A stretch of DNA of 7,253 nt from Bacteroidota bacterium (GCA_003648455.1 QMPG01000157.1:1-7253), one strand, 5' to 3'; counted from the stretch's first letter, positions 1-6,047 are shown. Translations and numbers: made by a program. Notes: a model not told the origin generated them from the letters alone.

Positions 1-75
1 ATCGCTTATTTTACCACCTGTATATAAATTTATTCGCTTTGTTTTAAATTCTGTTATTTCTATTTTTCCGCTCAT
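1..75 (-). CDS. Partial CDS, N-terminus of an unrecognised protein leaving the window
   Basis: An ATG at 75-73 opens a frame that stays open for 25 codons to the window edge; the protein begins MSGKIEITEFKTKR. The ATG lies 4 bases after the TAG stop of the upstream gene (TAG-TATT-ATG), the same spacing used at three other junctions here, which is the main reason to believe it is a real gene. There is no Shine-Dalgarno sequence, only A/T-rich sequence. I do not recognise the product from 25 residues. It is probably co-transcribed with the 156-aa gene. Confidence 0.6.
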   Translation of the reverse strand, partial: MSGKIEITEFKTKRINLYTGGKISD

Positions 76-79
76 AATA

Positions 80-550
80 CTATCTTTTAATTTTAAATTC
101 TTTAATTATATTTTCAAACCTACCTTTATTTAGTTCGATTGGAGTTTCTTTAAGTAATTTAATAAATTCTTTTATTATTAGTTTAACATTTAACCTTTTA
201 TCTTCACAATGTTTTAAAGCTATTATATCAGCCTGTTGAAAACAATAATCATTAGTATATTTTTTAATAGTTTGATATTTTAACAAAATATATAGCTGTA
301 TTATTATATAATAAACAAAATCATTAGAATAGTTTATTATCTTTGGTCTTGATATTTCTATTATACCACTTATTTTATTAATTCTTGAAGGAGTATCCGG
401 ATATGTATAACCCGATGTATCGCTTTCAAGTATATCTGTAATTTTAACTTCAAAATTCTTGTTTTTAGATTGATACGTTTTAATATCTAATATTCTGTGT
501 GATTTTGCTATAAGCATTGTAAAGTCCTGTAATTCTTTTGGTATATCCAT
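80..550 (-). CDS. Hypothetical phage protein, 156 aa, alpha-helical middle
   Basis: Function unknown. The N-terminal third is mixed and polar. Residues about 77-115 form a hydrophobic helix run followed by a QADIIALKH segment, then a basic helical C-terminus with a TPIELNKGRF stretch. This arrangement (long helix, an [EQ]AD-x-x-A motif, then T/SPxELNKxR) reminds me of a conserved small protein of Bacteroidetes phages that looks like a metallopeptidase-type helical core without its HExxH zinc site. That is a memory-based impression, and no catalytic motif is visible. There is no signal peptide; the hydrophobic run holds polar residues and is more likely a buried helix than a membrane span. It starts at ATG 550, 57 bases beyond the ATPase stop, and ends 4 bases before the next ATG. 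Confidence 0.8.
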   Translation of the reverse strand: MDIPKELQDFTMLIAKSHRILDIKTYQSKNKNFEVKITDILESDTSGYTYPDTPSRINKISGIIEISRPKIINYSNDFVYYIIIQLYILLKYQTIKKYTNDYCFQQADIIALKHCEDKRLNVKLIIKEFIKLLKETPIELNKGRFENIIKEFKIKR

Positions 551-560
551 AATTATATTT

Positions 561-592
561 TTAATTGATAAAATTAATACTAATTAATTGAT
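561..592. repeat. Direct repeat TTAATTGAT x2 in the ATPase/156-aa gap
   Basis: The 57-base gap 551-607 holds two exact copies of the 9-mer TTAATTGAT, at 561-569 and 584-592 (23 bases start to start, about two helical turns). Between them is the inverted repeat AATTAAT/ATTAATT with a 4-base loop. This could be an operator or a promoter region for the 156-aa gene. However, the gap is almost pure A/T, so chance repeats are likely, and I see no exact TAnnTTTG element in it. There is no GC-rich terminator hairpin. Confidence 0.3.
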
Positions 593-607
593 TTTCAAAA
601 TTTTTAA

Positions 608-2680
608 CTAAAAAAGTAACCCGTTAGCTTTTGGTTGTTCAGGAACTTGTTTAGTTTCTTTTTTGACTTCTTTTTTAACTTTCGTAACAGTAGGCTCTTG
701 CTTTAGCTTTTTGGGTTTGTCGGGGTAATTTATTACTTCAAACTTTTTGCCTTTTACCTTTGTTAATTTTATTAACTGTGAAAGTGTATCTATAATTATT
801 GATACACTTTCGTTATTATCAACAAATATAGGGGCTGTTACTCCTTTTACTCGGCTAAAAGTGTTTATAATATCTACACCTGCATTTATTTTTGCTCCAC
901 TATTCAAATCGGTTGAATAAGGAACACCATTAATAAGAGTTTCGCAAATTTGCTCAATACCTCCATTCATTTGTTTTCTAAACATTTTAAACTTTACAAT
1001 AGTAAACATATCGTTTAACTTATCTTCTACCATTGTCATTTTAGAAGTTTCAAATTTTTCTACAACAAATTGTTGCTTTTCATAATCGGTTAATTGCTCG
1101 TTTAGTTTTCTGCCCTCGTCTTGTAATTCTTTTATTCTTTTTTCGTTTTTGTCTATTTCGTCTTTTATATTTAACTGTTTTTCGAGTTCTTTTATTTCGT
1201 CTTGTAGGATTTTACCTTTGTTTTCTAAATCAGAAACATCAACTTTTTGAATATTCATTTTTGATAATTCAGCTTTCTTTTTATCAATGCTTTCTTTTAG
1301 CTTAATCATCTGTTGGCTCGGTCTTAACTCATTTTGTTGTTTTTCTAACTCCTCTAACTCTTTTATTATTGCTTTTACCTTGCTTTGTAATTTAGTTAAT
1401 TCGCTTTCTTTTTGTTGTAGGATAGCTTTTTTGTCTGCTATATTAGTCTTTATCTGTTCAAGCTCGTTTTTTAACTTTAACCCTTTTTCGTTAATTTCAG
1501 TTTGCTGCTTAACTTTTCTTGCGTTAAACTCTTGCCTTACTTGTTCTTGTGTTTCTTTGATTTTTTCTTTGTCATATTCTCGTTTACATACCGGACATAA
1601 AGTTTCAATATTAGATATATCAGCTTCGGCTTGTGCTATCTGCATATATCTTGTTCGTAAATCTTGTATTTCAGTTTCTTTGGCTTTATACTCGGTTTCT
1701 TTACTTGTTATATCGTTTTTTAATACGCTTATTGCATTATTCAATAAAGATACATCACTATTTATCTGCTGTTGCTCTTGTTGTTTTATTGATGTTTTAT
1801 TGATAAAATCACTTTCCAAATCAAAGCGTAAATCATTGTAATTGCTTTCTAATGTATGTATTTCTTTTTGTAAATCCGTTTGTTTTTGTAATTTTTGTTC
1901 GGTAATTTTTGTTCGGTCTTTTATCTGCTCGGTAATTTTATTTAATTGCTCTTGTTTTTTGTCTAATTCTTTTTGTAAACTTTGCCAATCTAAACTATCA
2001 GGAGTAATACTTTCAATCCCTTCTATCTGCGGCTCTATTTTTGCAATTTCTTTTTTTAAGTTTAGTATCTTACTTGCTATTTCTTTTTTAAACTCTATAA
2101 GTTTTTTGTTAGTAAGATTTTCGAGTAATTTGGTAAATTCTTTATTATCTTTTGCCACATCGTTATTAGTAACATTAACTAAGTTTGTTAATAGCTTACG
2201 TCTTACGTCTGTTTTAAGACCATTAAAATAAGTCGGCAAAGTAATTAACTTAAACAATTCCTCGTCTAATATTTCATTTACTTTTAAAGCAAATTCTTTT
2301 TCGTTCATAGGAACATCATTAACAAAATATTTAGTTTCGTTTCCTGTTAATTCAGGAGTTAATTCGCCTCTTTTTTTAGTCCATTTTTCACGTAATACTC
2401 GTTTTAGTGTTATTTCTTGGTTGTTAATATCAAATACACCTATTACTGTCGGCTCTTTATGATGTATGATATTGTTGTTTTCGTCTAATGTATAAACTGT
2501 TTGCCTGGTGCTTTGTTTATAGTCTTTACCATATAATAACCACGTAAAAGCATTATAAACTGTTGTTTTACCCTCTCCGTTATCGCCAATTATCTCGGTT
2601 ATATCGGCAAACTCTACTTTTCTTTTTTTCGCTTTTTTAAAGTCGATTAATTCTAATGATTTTAATTTTATTGTTTTCAT
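608..2680 (-). CDS. SMC/Rad50 (SbcC)-like AAA ATPase with zinc hook
   Basis: A 690-aa phage ATPase of the SbcC/Rad50 kind, expected to work in the cytoplasm on DNA ends with an SbcD/Mre11-type nuclease during replication or recombination. The N-terminal lobe has Walker A GDNGEGKT at residues 32-39. Two coiled-coil arms (about 180-350 and 370-540) flank a CPVC zinc hook at 362-365. The C-terminal lobe has an ABC-signature-like LNSGAKINAG at 592-601 and a Walker B APIFVDNNES at 616-625, with D621 and E624 spaced as DNNE rather than adjacent D-E. This variant is typical of phage ATPases of this group. It is shorter than cellular SbcC (about 1000 aa) because the arms are short. A Lys/Pro-rich tail from about 655 ends in NGLLF. 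It starts at ATG 2680, 3 bases after the 44-aa gene. No nuclease partner gene is visible in the window. Confidence 0.93.
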   Translation of the reverse strand: MKTIKLKSLELIDFKKAKKRKVEFADITEIIGDNGEGKTTVYNAFTWLLYGKDYKQSTRQTVYTLDENNNIIHHKEPTVIGVFDINNQEITLKRVLREKWTKKRGELTPELTGNETKYFVNDVPMNEKEFALKVNEILDEELFKLITLPTYFNGLKTDVRRKLLTNLVNVTNNDVAKDNKEFTKLLENLTNKKLIEFKKEIASKILNLKKEIAKIEPQIEGIESITPDSLDWQSLQKELDKKQEQLNKITEQIKDRTKITEQKLQKQTDLQKEIHTLESNYNDLRFDLESDFINKTSIKQQEQQQINSDVSLLNNAISVLKNDITSKETEYKAKETEIQDLRTRYMQIAQAEADISNIETLCPVCKREYDKEKIKETQEQVRQEFNARKVKQQTEINEKGLKLKNELEQIKTNIADKKAILQQKESELTKLQSKVKAIIKELEELEKQQNELRPSQQMIKLKESIDKKKAELSKMNIQKVDVSDLENKGKILQDEIKELEKQLNIKDEIDKNEKRIKELQDEGRKLNEQLTDYEKQQFVVEKFETSKMTMVEDKLNDMFTIVKFKMFRKQMNGGIEQICETLINGVPYSTDLNSGAKINAGVDIINTFSRVKGVTAPIFVDNNESVSIIIDTLSQLIKLTKVKGKKFEVINYPDKPKKLKQEPTVTKVKKEVKKETKQVPEQPKANGLLF

Positions 2681-2683
2681 TTC

Positions 2684-2818
2684 TTAATCTTTTTTAATAA
2701 ATAAATAATAAAAAGGTATCAGCCTACGCCAACCCTTTAATTCTCGGTGTGATGTTAGCCACCATAAATAGCAAACTCCGTCTGCTAAAATTATAAATGC
2801 TATAATAATGTAAATCAT
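2684..2818 (-). CDS. Small membrane peptide, 44 aa
   Basis: A short frame from ATG 2818 to TAA 2684. Its start overlaps the TGA of the upstream gene in an ATGA junction, and its stop lies 3 bases before the ATPase start, so it fills the gap exactly. Residues 2-21 (IYIIIAFIILADGVCYLWWL) form one probable transmembrane helix with a buried Asp13. A basic stretch follows (HRELKGWRR, 24-32), then a second short hydrophobic patch LIPFYYLFI (33-41) and a KKD end. By the positive-inside rule the C-terminus would be cytoplasmic. Function is unknown; small single-span phage proteins of this size include holin-like, superinfection-exclusion and host-takeover peptides, but nothing here decides between them. 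The tight fit into the operon is the strongest support. Confidence 0.7.
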   Translation of the reverse strand: MIYIIIAFIILADGVCYLWWLTSHRELKGWRRLIPFYYLFIKKD

Positions 2819-3084
2819 AATTTTTCTTGTAATTTTTTAATTATCTTATCCGTGATTATCTTTTTTAACTTAATTTCTGCAAGTTTTTTGTAAACCAAAA
2901 AAGGTTTATTTGCTTTTAAATTAATACTATCAATGCGAGTTTCATTCTCGTAAATAATAAGATAATTATTTTGTTTTTTTATATGCCAAACATCAGATAA
3001 AAACTTATTTACTGAATATGTATAGTTTTCTTTATCCGCCTTAACCACGCTTATATCATACTCTAAAACAAAACTCGCTTTCAT
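2815..3084 (-). CDS. Hypothetical protein, 89 aa
   Basis: Not recognised. The N-terminal 65 residues alternate in a beta-strand pattern (e.g. NNYLIIYENETRIDSINL), and the last 25 or so residues (KKIITDKIIKKLQEKL) form a basic amphipathic helix. There are no cysteines, signal peptide or membrane span. The ATG at 3084 lies 4 bases after the upstream stop (TAA-TATA-ATG), and the stop overlaps the start of the membrane peptide by 4 bases, which suggests translational coupling on both sides. Plausibly a small DNA-, RNA- or protein-binding accessory factor of the phage replication module; that is inference from position only. Confidence 0.75.
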   Translation of the reverse strand: MKASFVLEYDISVVKADKENYTYSVNKFLSDVWHIKKQNNYLIIYENETRIDSINLKANKPFLVYKKLAEIKLKKIITDKIIKKLQEKL

Positions 3085-3088
3085 TATA

Positions 3089-3361
3089 TTATATTTTTGT
3101 AAGTTCTAATTTTAACCCACCCCAACGAGGGGCTTCAAACTTTAATATTTGCTTAATAGTTTTATTACGAACATCTTTAAAAAATTGCTTGTTTCTTCTT
3201 AATTGTCGATAAGCAAGTTTTTGTTTTGATAGTTCTAATTTTTCTTTTGAGGTTTTAGTAAAATATCGTTTTCTGTCGATGTTTACTTTTTCGCTGTTAA
3301 TTTCTCGGTTTATTTCGGCTCGTAAATTTTCAACTGCCGGTATTGATTTTCTTTTATACAT
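3089..3361 (-). CDS. Hypothetical very basic protein, 90 aa
   Basis: Not recognised. About 26 of 90 residues are Lys or Arg against roughly 10 acidic ones, and the middle (about 30-75) looks helical, with runs such as YRQLRRNKQFFKDVRNK. It ends with a PRWGGLKLEL segment that may form a short hairpin. The charge suggests binding to nucleic acid or to an acidic host protein, but no named domain is visible. It starts at ATG 3361, 21 bases after the upstream stop, and ends 4 bases before the next ATG. Confidence 0.75.
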   Translation of the reverse strand: MYKRKSIPAVENLRAEINREINSEKVNIDRKRYFTKTSKEKLELSKQKLAYRQLRRNKQFFKDVRNKTIKQILKFEAPRWGGLKLELTKI

Positions 3362-3382
3362 TTTGTTTTGTTTAAGGTTTAT

Positions 3383-3661
3383 TTATAAATTAACTGCTTT
3401 AGCCGCTTCAACCGTACTGTTTAACTTTTCAACCGTTTTGACAAAGATTTTAGTATAAGATATTAATTGTTTAAAATCATAATCTTTATGTAATGATTTT
3501 ATTTTAAGAATAGTAGCCGCATAATCAATAGCGGGTAGTTTTTGCCCTATTCCTACGGTTCGTTTTTCATCTGCTCCCATTACAGCATTTAAGATTTGTT
3601 TTACTTCGTTTTCTGTGGCGGATATTAATACGCCTTGATTTGTTTTTGCAACAATTTCCAT
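3383..3661 (-). CDS. Conserved-looking hypothetical phage protein, 92 aa
   Basis: Function unknown. The first 15 residues (MEIVAKTNQGVLISA) look like a beta hairpin. An acidic helix TENEVKQIL follows, then a Gly-rich segment VGIGQKLPAIDYAATI (about 37-52), and the rest (53-92) is helical. A protein starting with a strand pair and carrying an 'IGQKIPAIDYA' segment seems familiar from Bacteroidetes phage early regions, but I cannot attach a name or function. No metal-binding, catalytic or membrane motif is visible. The ATG at 3661 lies 24 bases after the stop of the frame-broken small gene. Confidence 0.78.
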   Translation of the reverse strand: MEIVAKTNQGVLISATENEVKQILNAVMGADEKRTVGIGQKLPAIDYAATILKIKSLHKDYDFKQLISYTKIFVKTVEKLNSTVEAAKAVNL

Positions 3662-3685
3662 AATTCTATTTTTTAAAGTTTATAA

Positions 3686-3824
3686 TTAAAATCCAAACAT
3701 TTTATTTATTTTGTCTTGTTGGTTTTCTGAAACATTTATTTTCTTTTGCATTTTTTGAATTTCCTCTAATTTAAGTTTGTTGTGCTTCTGAATTTTCAAC
3801 TGTAAGTTTTTTTATTTCACTCAT
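3686..3824 (-). pseudogene. Short gene with a broken reading frame (about 45 codons, one extra base)
   Basis: ATG 3824 lies 4 bases after the upstream stop (TAA-TATT-ATG, identical in form to another junction here) but reads only 17 codons (MSEIKKLTVENSEAQQT) to a TAA at 3773-3771. The +1 frame then reads on, with coding-like Lys/Glu/Gln-rich codons (KLKLEEIQKMQKKI, then a C-terminal KMFGF), to a TAA at 3688-3686. The span is 139 bases, one more than 46 codons. Dropping one A from the seven-A run at 3813-3807 (coding strand) would give one continuous 45-aa helical, basic protein. Dropping one base near CAACAAA at about 3779-3773 would also restore it. The options are a real frameshift, slippage on the A7 run, or a homopolymer sequencing error. 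Confidence 0.5.
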
Positions 3825-3828
3825 AATA

Positions 3829-4488
3829 TTAAGATTTAAAAATTTCTGAATAAACAAATTTTTTATCAATTTCATTAATTGACAACATATTACCACGCTC
3901 TCCGACTACTCTATTATTACGAACAAGCATATATTTAATAGCTTTACGTTTGCCCTCGACAAACTCTTTACCTTCTTTTGTTATACGCCATTCTCCCGAA
4001 GTTCTTTTAACTTTTGGGTTTGTGCTTGGTTTTGCATCTATAAATCCCCACATCTGCAATTTTGCAAACCCCGAATTAGCATAATCTTTAATATCGTGGA
4101 TAGATACATAACCCTCGCTATCAGTTTTGTTATTTGCTGTTTTTTTGTATAGGTCAATTAAAGGTTTAACCATATTAAAATAGATATTTCTTTTGTAGGT
4201 TTTTGTTACTTGTCCGCATACCGGACATTTACCGTCTTTAAAACCACCTTTAAGCTGTTTAATTTCCTCCATTAAGGTATTATTTACTATTTTAAGGTGT
4301 TTACGTTCCTCAAAATGTTCGTTTGATTGTTTTTCGTATTTTTCGGTTAAAAGCTCAATACGTTTGTCATATTTAACTTGTAGTAATTCCGCTACACTTG
4401 TTAAATCTTTTCTAAGGTTTTTTTGATTATACCAAAAGCCTTTTTTCTCCACCATTTCATTAATGATGTTCTGTGTTAAATTTTCCAT
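3829..4488 (-). CDS. CPVC zinc-site protein with N-terminal coiled coil and C-terminal winged-helix-like domain
   Basis: 219 aa. Residues 1-80 are helical and heptad-like (about 30-80, coiled coil). A CPVCG at 88-92 is half of a zinc site; no second Cys pair is present, so metal would need a dimer or another ligand. Residues about 100-180 read like a winged helix: helix FNMVKPLIDLYKKT, helix SIHDIKDYANSGFAKLQMWGFI, then a wing with TSGEWRITKEGKEFV (163-177). A beta-rich tail follows. 'W-R-I-T-x-x-G-x-x-F-V' endings occur in small phage DNA-binding proteins I remember from Bacteroidetes phages, but I cannot name this one. Likely role: DNA binding in replication or transcription (inference). 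It follows the DnaA-like gene by 6 bases and shares its promoter. Confidence 0.82.
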   Translation of the reverse strand: MENLTQNIINEMVEKKGFWYNQKNLRKDLTSVAELLQVKYDKRIELLTEKYEKQSNEHFEERKHLKIVNNTLMEEIKQLKGGFKDGKCPVCGQVTKTYKRNIYFNMVKPLIDLYKKTANNKTDSEGYVSIHDIKDYANSGFAKLQMWGFIDAKPSTNPKVKRTSGEWRITKEGKEFVEGKRKAIKYMLVRNNRVVGERGNMLSINEIDKKFVYSEIFKS

Positions 4489-4494
4489 TTTTGT

Positions 4495-4998
4495 TTATTT
4501 TTTATGGTTATTAATATATTTTTCTTTTAAATACTCGAAGTTACATCTCATAAAGTTTGTAAATTCGCTATTCATAGTAAGATATAGCACGTCTTTTGTT
4601 TCTTTCCACTCTTTAATTCTCTTGAAATAATGTAATATTGTTGCGTGGTCGTAACCTCCTAAATAATTACCGATATGTTGTAAACTTATTTTTACATTAT
4701 CAATTCTAAAGGCAGGATTATTATAGATTTCTTTTGAAACTATCGCCCTCGCGACAACAACTTCATTTACACTATTTGTGTAACTCGCAAATTTTAATAT
4801 AAATATTTTTTCCAAATCAGATATAAAATTTTTGATAAACTCTTTATTGCCTTGTGTTAATACATTATATTGGATTTTATCCTCCTTTTTCTTAGGAAGT
4901 AAAAACTCCCGTATATAATTTTCGTCAATACCAAATTTTCCTCTCTTGTTAAGAAAATCAGTATATTCTTTTAAAATTGTTTTATTTGGTTTTCTCAT
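4495..4998 (-). CDS. DnaA domain IV-like DNA-binding protein, 167 aa
   Basis: The C-terminal half resembles DnaA domain IV (Bac_DnaA_C), the helix-turn-helix that binds DnaA boxes: VARAIVSKEIY (residues 82-92) matches the 'R-x-x-A-x-Y/L' helix, and SLQHIGNYLGGYDHATIL (105-122) matches 'SL-x-x-IG-x-x-FGGRDHTTVL'. There is no AAA+ ATPase domain, so it is not a full initiator. The first 70 or so residues are unrecognised and helical. It may bind the phage origin, recruit host replication proteins, or act as a repressor. Relative to DnaA, GGRDHTT is GGYDHAT: the Asp-His pair is kept while the following base-contacting Thr is Ala, suggesting altered specificity. I chose ATG 4998. The upstream in-frame TTG at 5019 overlaps the promoter element at 5017-5024, so it would lie outside the transcript. 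Confidence 0.85.
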   Translation of the reverse strand: MRKPNKTILKEYTDFLNKRGKFGIDENYIREFLLPKKKEDKIQYNVLTQGNKEFIKNFISDLEKIFILKFASYTNSVNEVVVARAIVSKEIYNNPAFRIDNVKISLQHIGNYLGGYDHATILHYFKRIKEWKETKDVLYLTMNSEFTNFMRCNFEYLKEKYINNHKK

Positions 4999-5016
4999 TC
5001 TTTGAATATTATTATG

Positions 5017-5024
5017 CAAACCTA
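5017..5024 (-). promoter_or_regulatory. Bacteroidetes-type -7 promoter element (TAGGTTTG)
   Basis: On the minus strand, 5024-5017 reads TAGGTTTG, an exact fit to the Bacteroidetes -7 consensus TAnnTTTG. It lies in the 65-base gap before the DnaA-like gene, one of the longest in the gene cluster, and would start transcription some 10 bases upstream of ATG 4998. The -33 element is weak: about 20 bases upstream there is only TTAG-like sequence. It would drive the left-hand replication block. The assignment depends on the host being a Bacteroidetes member. Confidence 0.55.
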
Positions 5025-5030
5025 CAAAAT

Positions 5031-5048
5031 ATTAGTTAATTAGCTAAT
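5031..5048. repeat. Palindrome/tandem ATTAGYTAAT, candidate operator
   Basis: ATTAGTTAAT at 5031-5040 shares two bases with the perfect palindrome ATTAGCTAAT at 5039-5048. The pair sits 7-24 bases upstream of the -7 element, where a repressor or activator would cover the -33 region. The small HTH protein encoded at 5347-5604 or the DnaA-like protein itself are the natural candidates. The A/T-rich background makes chance palindromes common, so this is tentative. Confidence 0.35.
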
Positions 5049-5063
5049 AGATATTTATATGTT

Positions 5064-5339
5064 TTACGGCATATTTTCTTGATTATCTAAAATTAATTGT
5101 ATAACATTATTAATGGCACCTAATTCGTGATGATTTAATTTCTTTAATTCTGTTTTTGATATTGTGAAATTGTGATTTTGGCTTAATAAAATACCTGCTA
5201 TAACAGATGTTCGCATTAGAAAGGCTTTTAATTCCAAATCAGATATATTTGTATTGTCAATTTCTTTTTGATGTTCTTTTCTTGCTTCGTTTAGCAATTT
5301 GTCTAATTCATTATTTATATAGTTTTCTTTTTTGCTCAT
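5064..5339 (-). CDS. Hypothetical helical protein, 91 aa
   Basis: Not recognised. It is almost wholly alpha-helical by pattern: an acidic/basic N-terminal helix (about 5-28, NNELDKLLNEARKEHQKE), a helix with a hydrophobic core (about 36-53, LKAFLMRTSVIAGILLS), and a C-terminal helix (about 68-87). There are no cysteines or membrane span. I start it at ATG 5339 rather than the in-frame TTG at 5357, because the ATG leaves 7 bases after the upstream TAG whereas the TTG would overlap it. It is the last gene before the internal promoter, and no terminator hairpin is seen after it. Confidence 0.75.
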   Translation of the reverse strand: MSKKENYINNELDKLLNEARKEHQKEIDNTNISDLELKAFLMRTSVIAGILLSQNHNFTISKTELKKLNHHELGAINNVIQLILDNQENMP

Positions 5340-5346
5340 AACATAT

Positions 5347-5604
5347 CTAATTTTCAAATAAATAATCCTCGTAATCTAATACATCATTCGGGGTTACTCT
5401 AATTGATAAACCTCGTTTTTTAAATATCATATTAATTGCAGATATTATTTTAAACAATGTATAAACTTCACAATCAGATTTATCGGTTAAAATTCTGTGA
5501 ACATTAGACGATGATGTTGTAGTTTCCCACATACTTGCTATTTGTTCAGCAATATCTTGATATGATATTTTATGTTGCTCTTTTATTTCTAATAGTTTTT
5601 GCAT
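5347..5604 (-). CDS. Small HTH (XRE/Cro-like) DNA-binding protein, 85 aa
   Basis: Residues 10-45 read as a helix-turn-helix. KISYQDIAEQI (12-22) corresponds to helices 1-2 of the XRE fold ('S-x-x-DIA-x-x-x'), and SSSNVHRILTDKS (31-43) is the candidate recognition helix, like 'S-x-x-x-V-x-R-I-L-x-G'. The insert between them (about 23-30, ASMWETTT) is longer than usual. Residues 46-70 fit the last helices (TLFKIISAINMIF), with a beta-like RGLSIRV end. Probably a phage transcription regulator; target unknown, with the palindromes at 5031-5048 and 7048-7060 as candidates. It starts at ATG 5604, 4 bases after the upstream stop (TAA-CAAT-ATG). Confidence 0.72.
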   Translation of the reverse strand: MQKLLEIKEQHKISYQDIAEQIASMWETTTSSSNVHRILTDKSDCEVYTLFKIISAINMIFKKRGLSIRVTPNDVLDYEDYLFEN

Positions 5605-5608
5605 ATTG

Positions 5609-5746
5609 TTATTTTTTAATTATTTGTATTAATATATTAACTTTATTCTCGCCACTCATTTTTAATACTTCTATCCAATAAGATTTTTGCAACTCTATTA
5701 ATTGTTGCTCTACTTGGTTTGGTGTGCCGGATAATATTTTATACAT
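5609..5746 (-). CDS. Small conserved-looking protein, 45 aa
   Basis: A short frame from ATG 5746 to TAA 5609. It starts 2 bases after the upstream stop and ends 4 bases before the next start, so it exactly fills the gap. The protein begins MYKILSGTPNQVEQQLIELQ, a strand followed by a helix, and ends with a second strand NKVNILIQII and KK. This beta-alpha-beta pattern with a 'GTPNQVEQQL' helix start resembles tiny phage proteins I have seen, usually of unknown function. A role in binding another phage or host protein is possible; nothing catalytic is visible. Confidence 0.7.
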   Translation of the reverse strand: MYKILSGTPNQVEQQLIELQKSYWIEVLKMSGENKVNILIQIIKK

Positions 5747-5748
5747 AG

Positions 5749-6036
5749 TTAATTAGTTCTATTTCTTACATCGTGTTCATCAAAGAAACTTATATACTGC
5801 TCTTTTGCTTTTATTTCGGCAACAATACCGTATAATTTCTTTTGATATTCTAAAACTTTTATTTGCGTTTCAATATTTTTGTTGTTTTGGTTTTTTTCAA
5901 TATACATTTCGTATTTTGATTTTAAGTTTTTTAAAACTTTAATATGTTTTAAATATTCTTTACGAACAGCAACAACATTAATTACTGTTGGCGTTTTTTG
6001 TTTTGGTTTTCTTCTTACCTTTGGTCTGTTACTCAT
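5749..6036 (-). CDS. Basic coiled-coil hypothetical protein, 95 aa
   Basis: Not recognised. The first 16 residues are strongly basic (SNRPKVRRKPKQKTP), like a nucleic-acid-binding tail. From about 24 to 80 the protein is one long helical, heptad-like stretch (leucine/isoleucine/tyrosine spaced 3-4 apart, Lys-rich). The end is polar (FFDEHDVRNRTN). It may dimerise and bind DNA. It starts at ATG 6036, 11 bases after the glycosyltransferase stop, with no Shine-Dalgarno sequence, and ends 2 bases before the next ATG. Confidence 0.75.
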   Translation of the reverse strand: MSNRPKVRRKPKQKTPTVINVVAVRKEYLKHIKVLKNLKSKYEMYIEKNQNNKNIETQIKVLEYQKKLYGIVAEIKAKEQYISFFDEHDVRNRTN

Positions 6037-6047
6037 ATCTTTTGTTT

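Noticed and set aside
115..122. Second TAGGTTTG (minus strand) upstream of the partial gene
   Set aside because: It lies inside the 156-aa coding sequence where these bases encode part of GRFEN; a chance match is more likely than a promoter, though not excluded.
823..830. TATATTTG (minus strand), another TAnnTTTG match
   Set aside because: It lies deep inside the ATPase gene, far from any start.
1287..2231. Two plus-strand frames (1287-1841 and 1842-2231) opposite the ATPase
   Set aside because: They are Cys/Ser/Leu/Phe-rich antisense readings of Lys/Glu/Gln-rich coiled-coil codons and match no gene pattern; the minus-strand gene has clear ATPase motifs.
4999..5019. N-terminal extension of the DnaA-like protein from TTG 5019
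   Set aside because: The TTG overlaps the candidate -7 promoter element, and an in-frame ATG follows at 4998.
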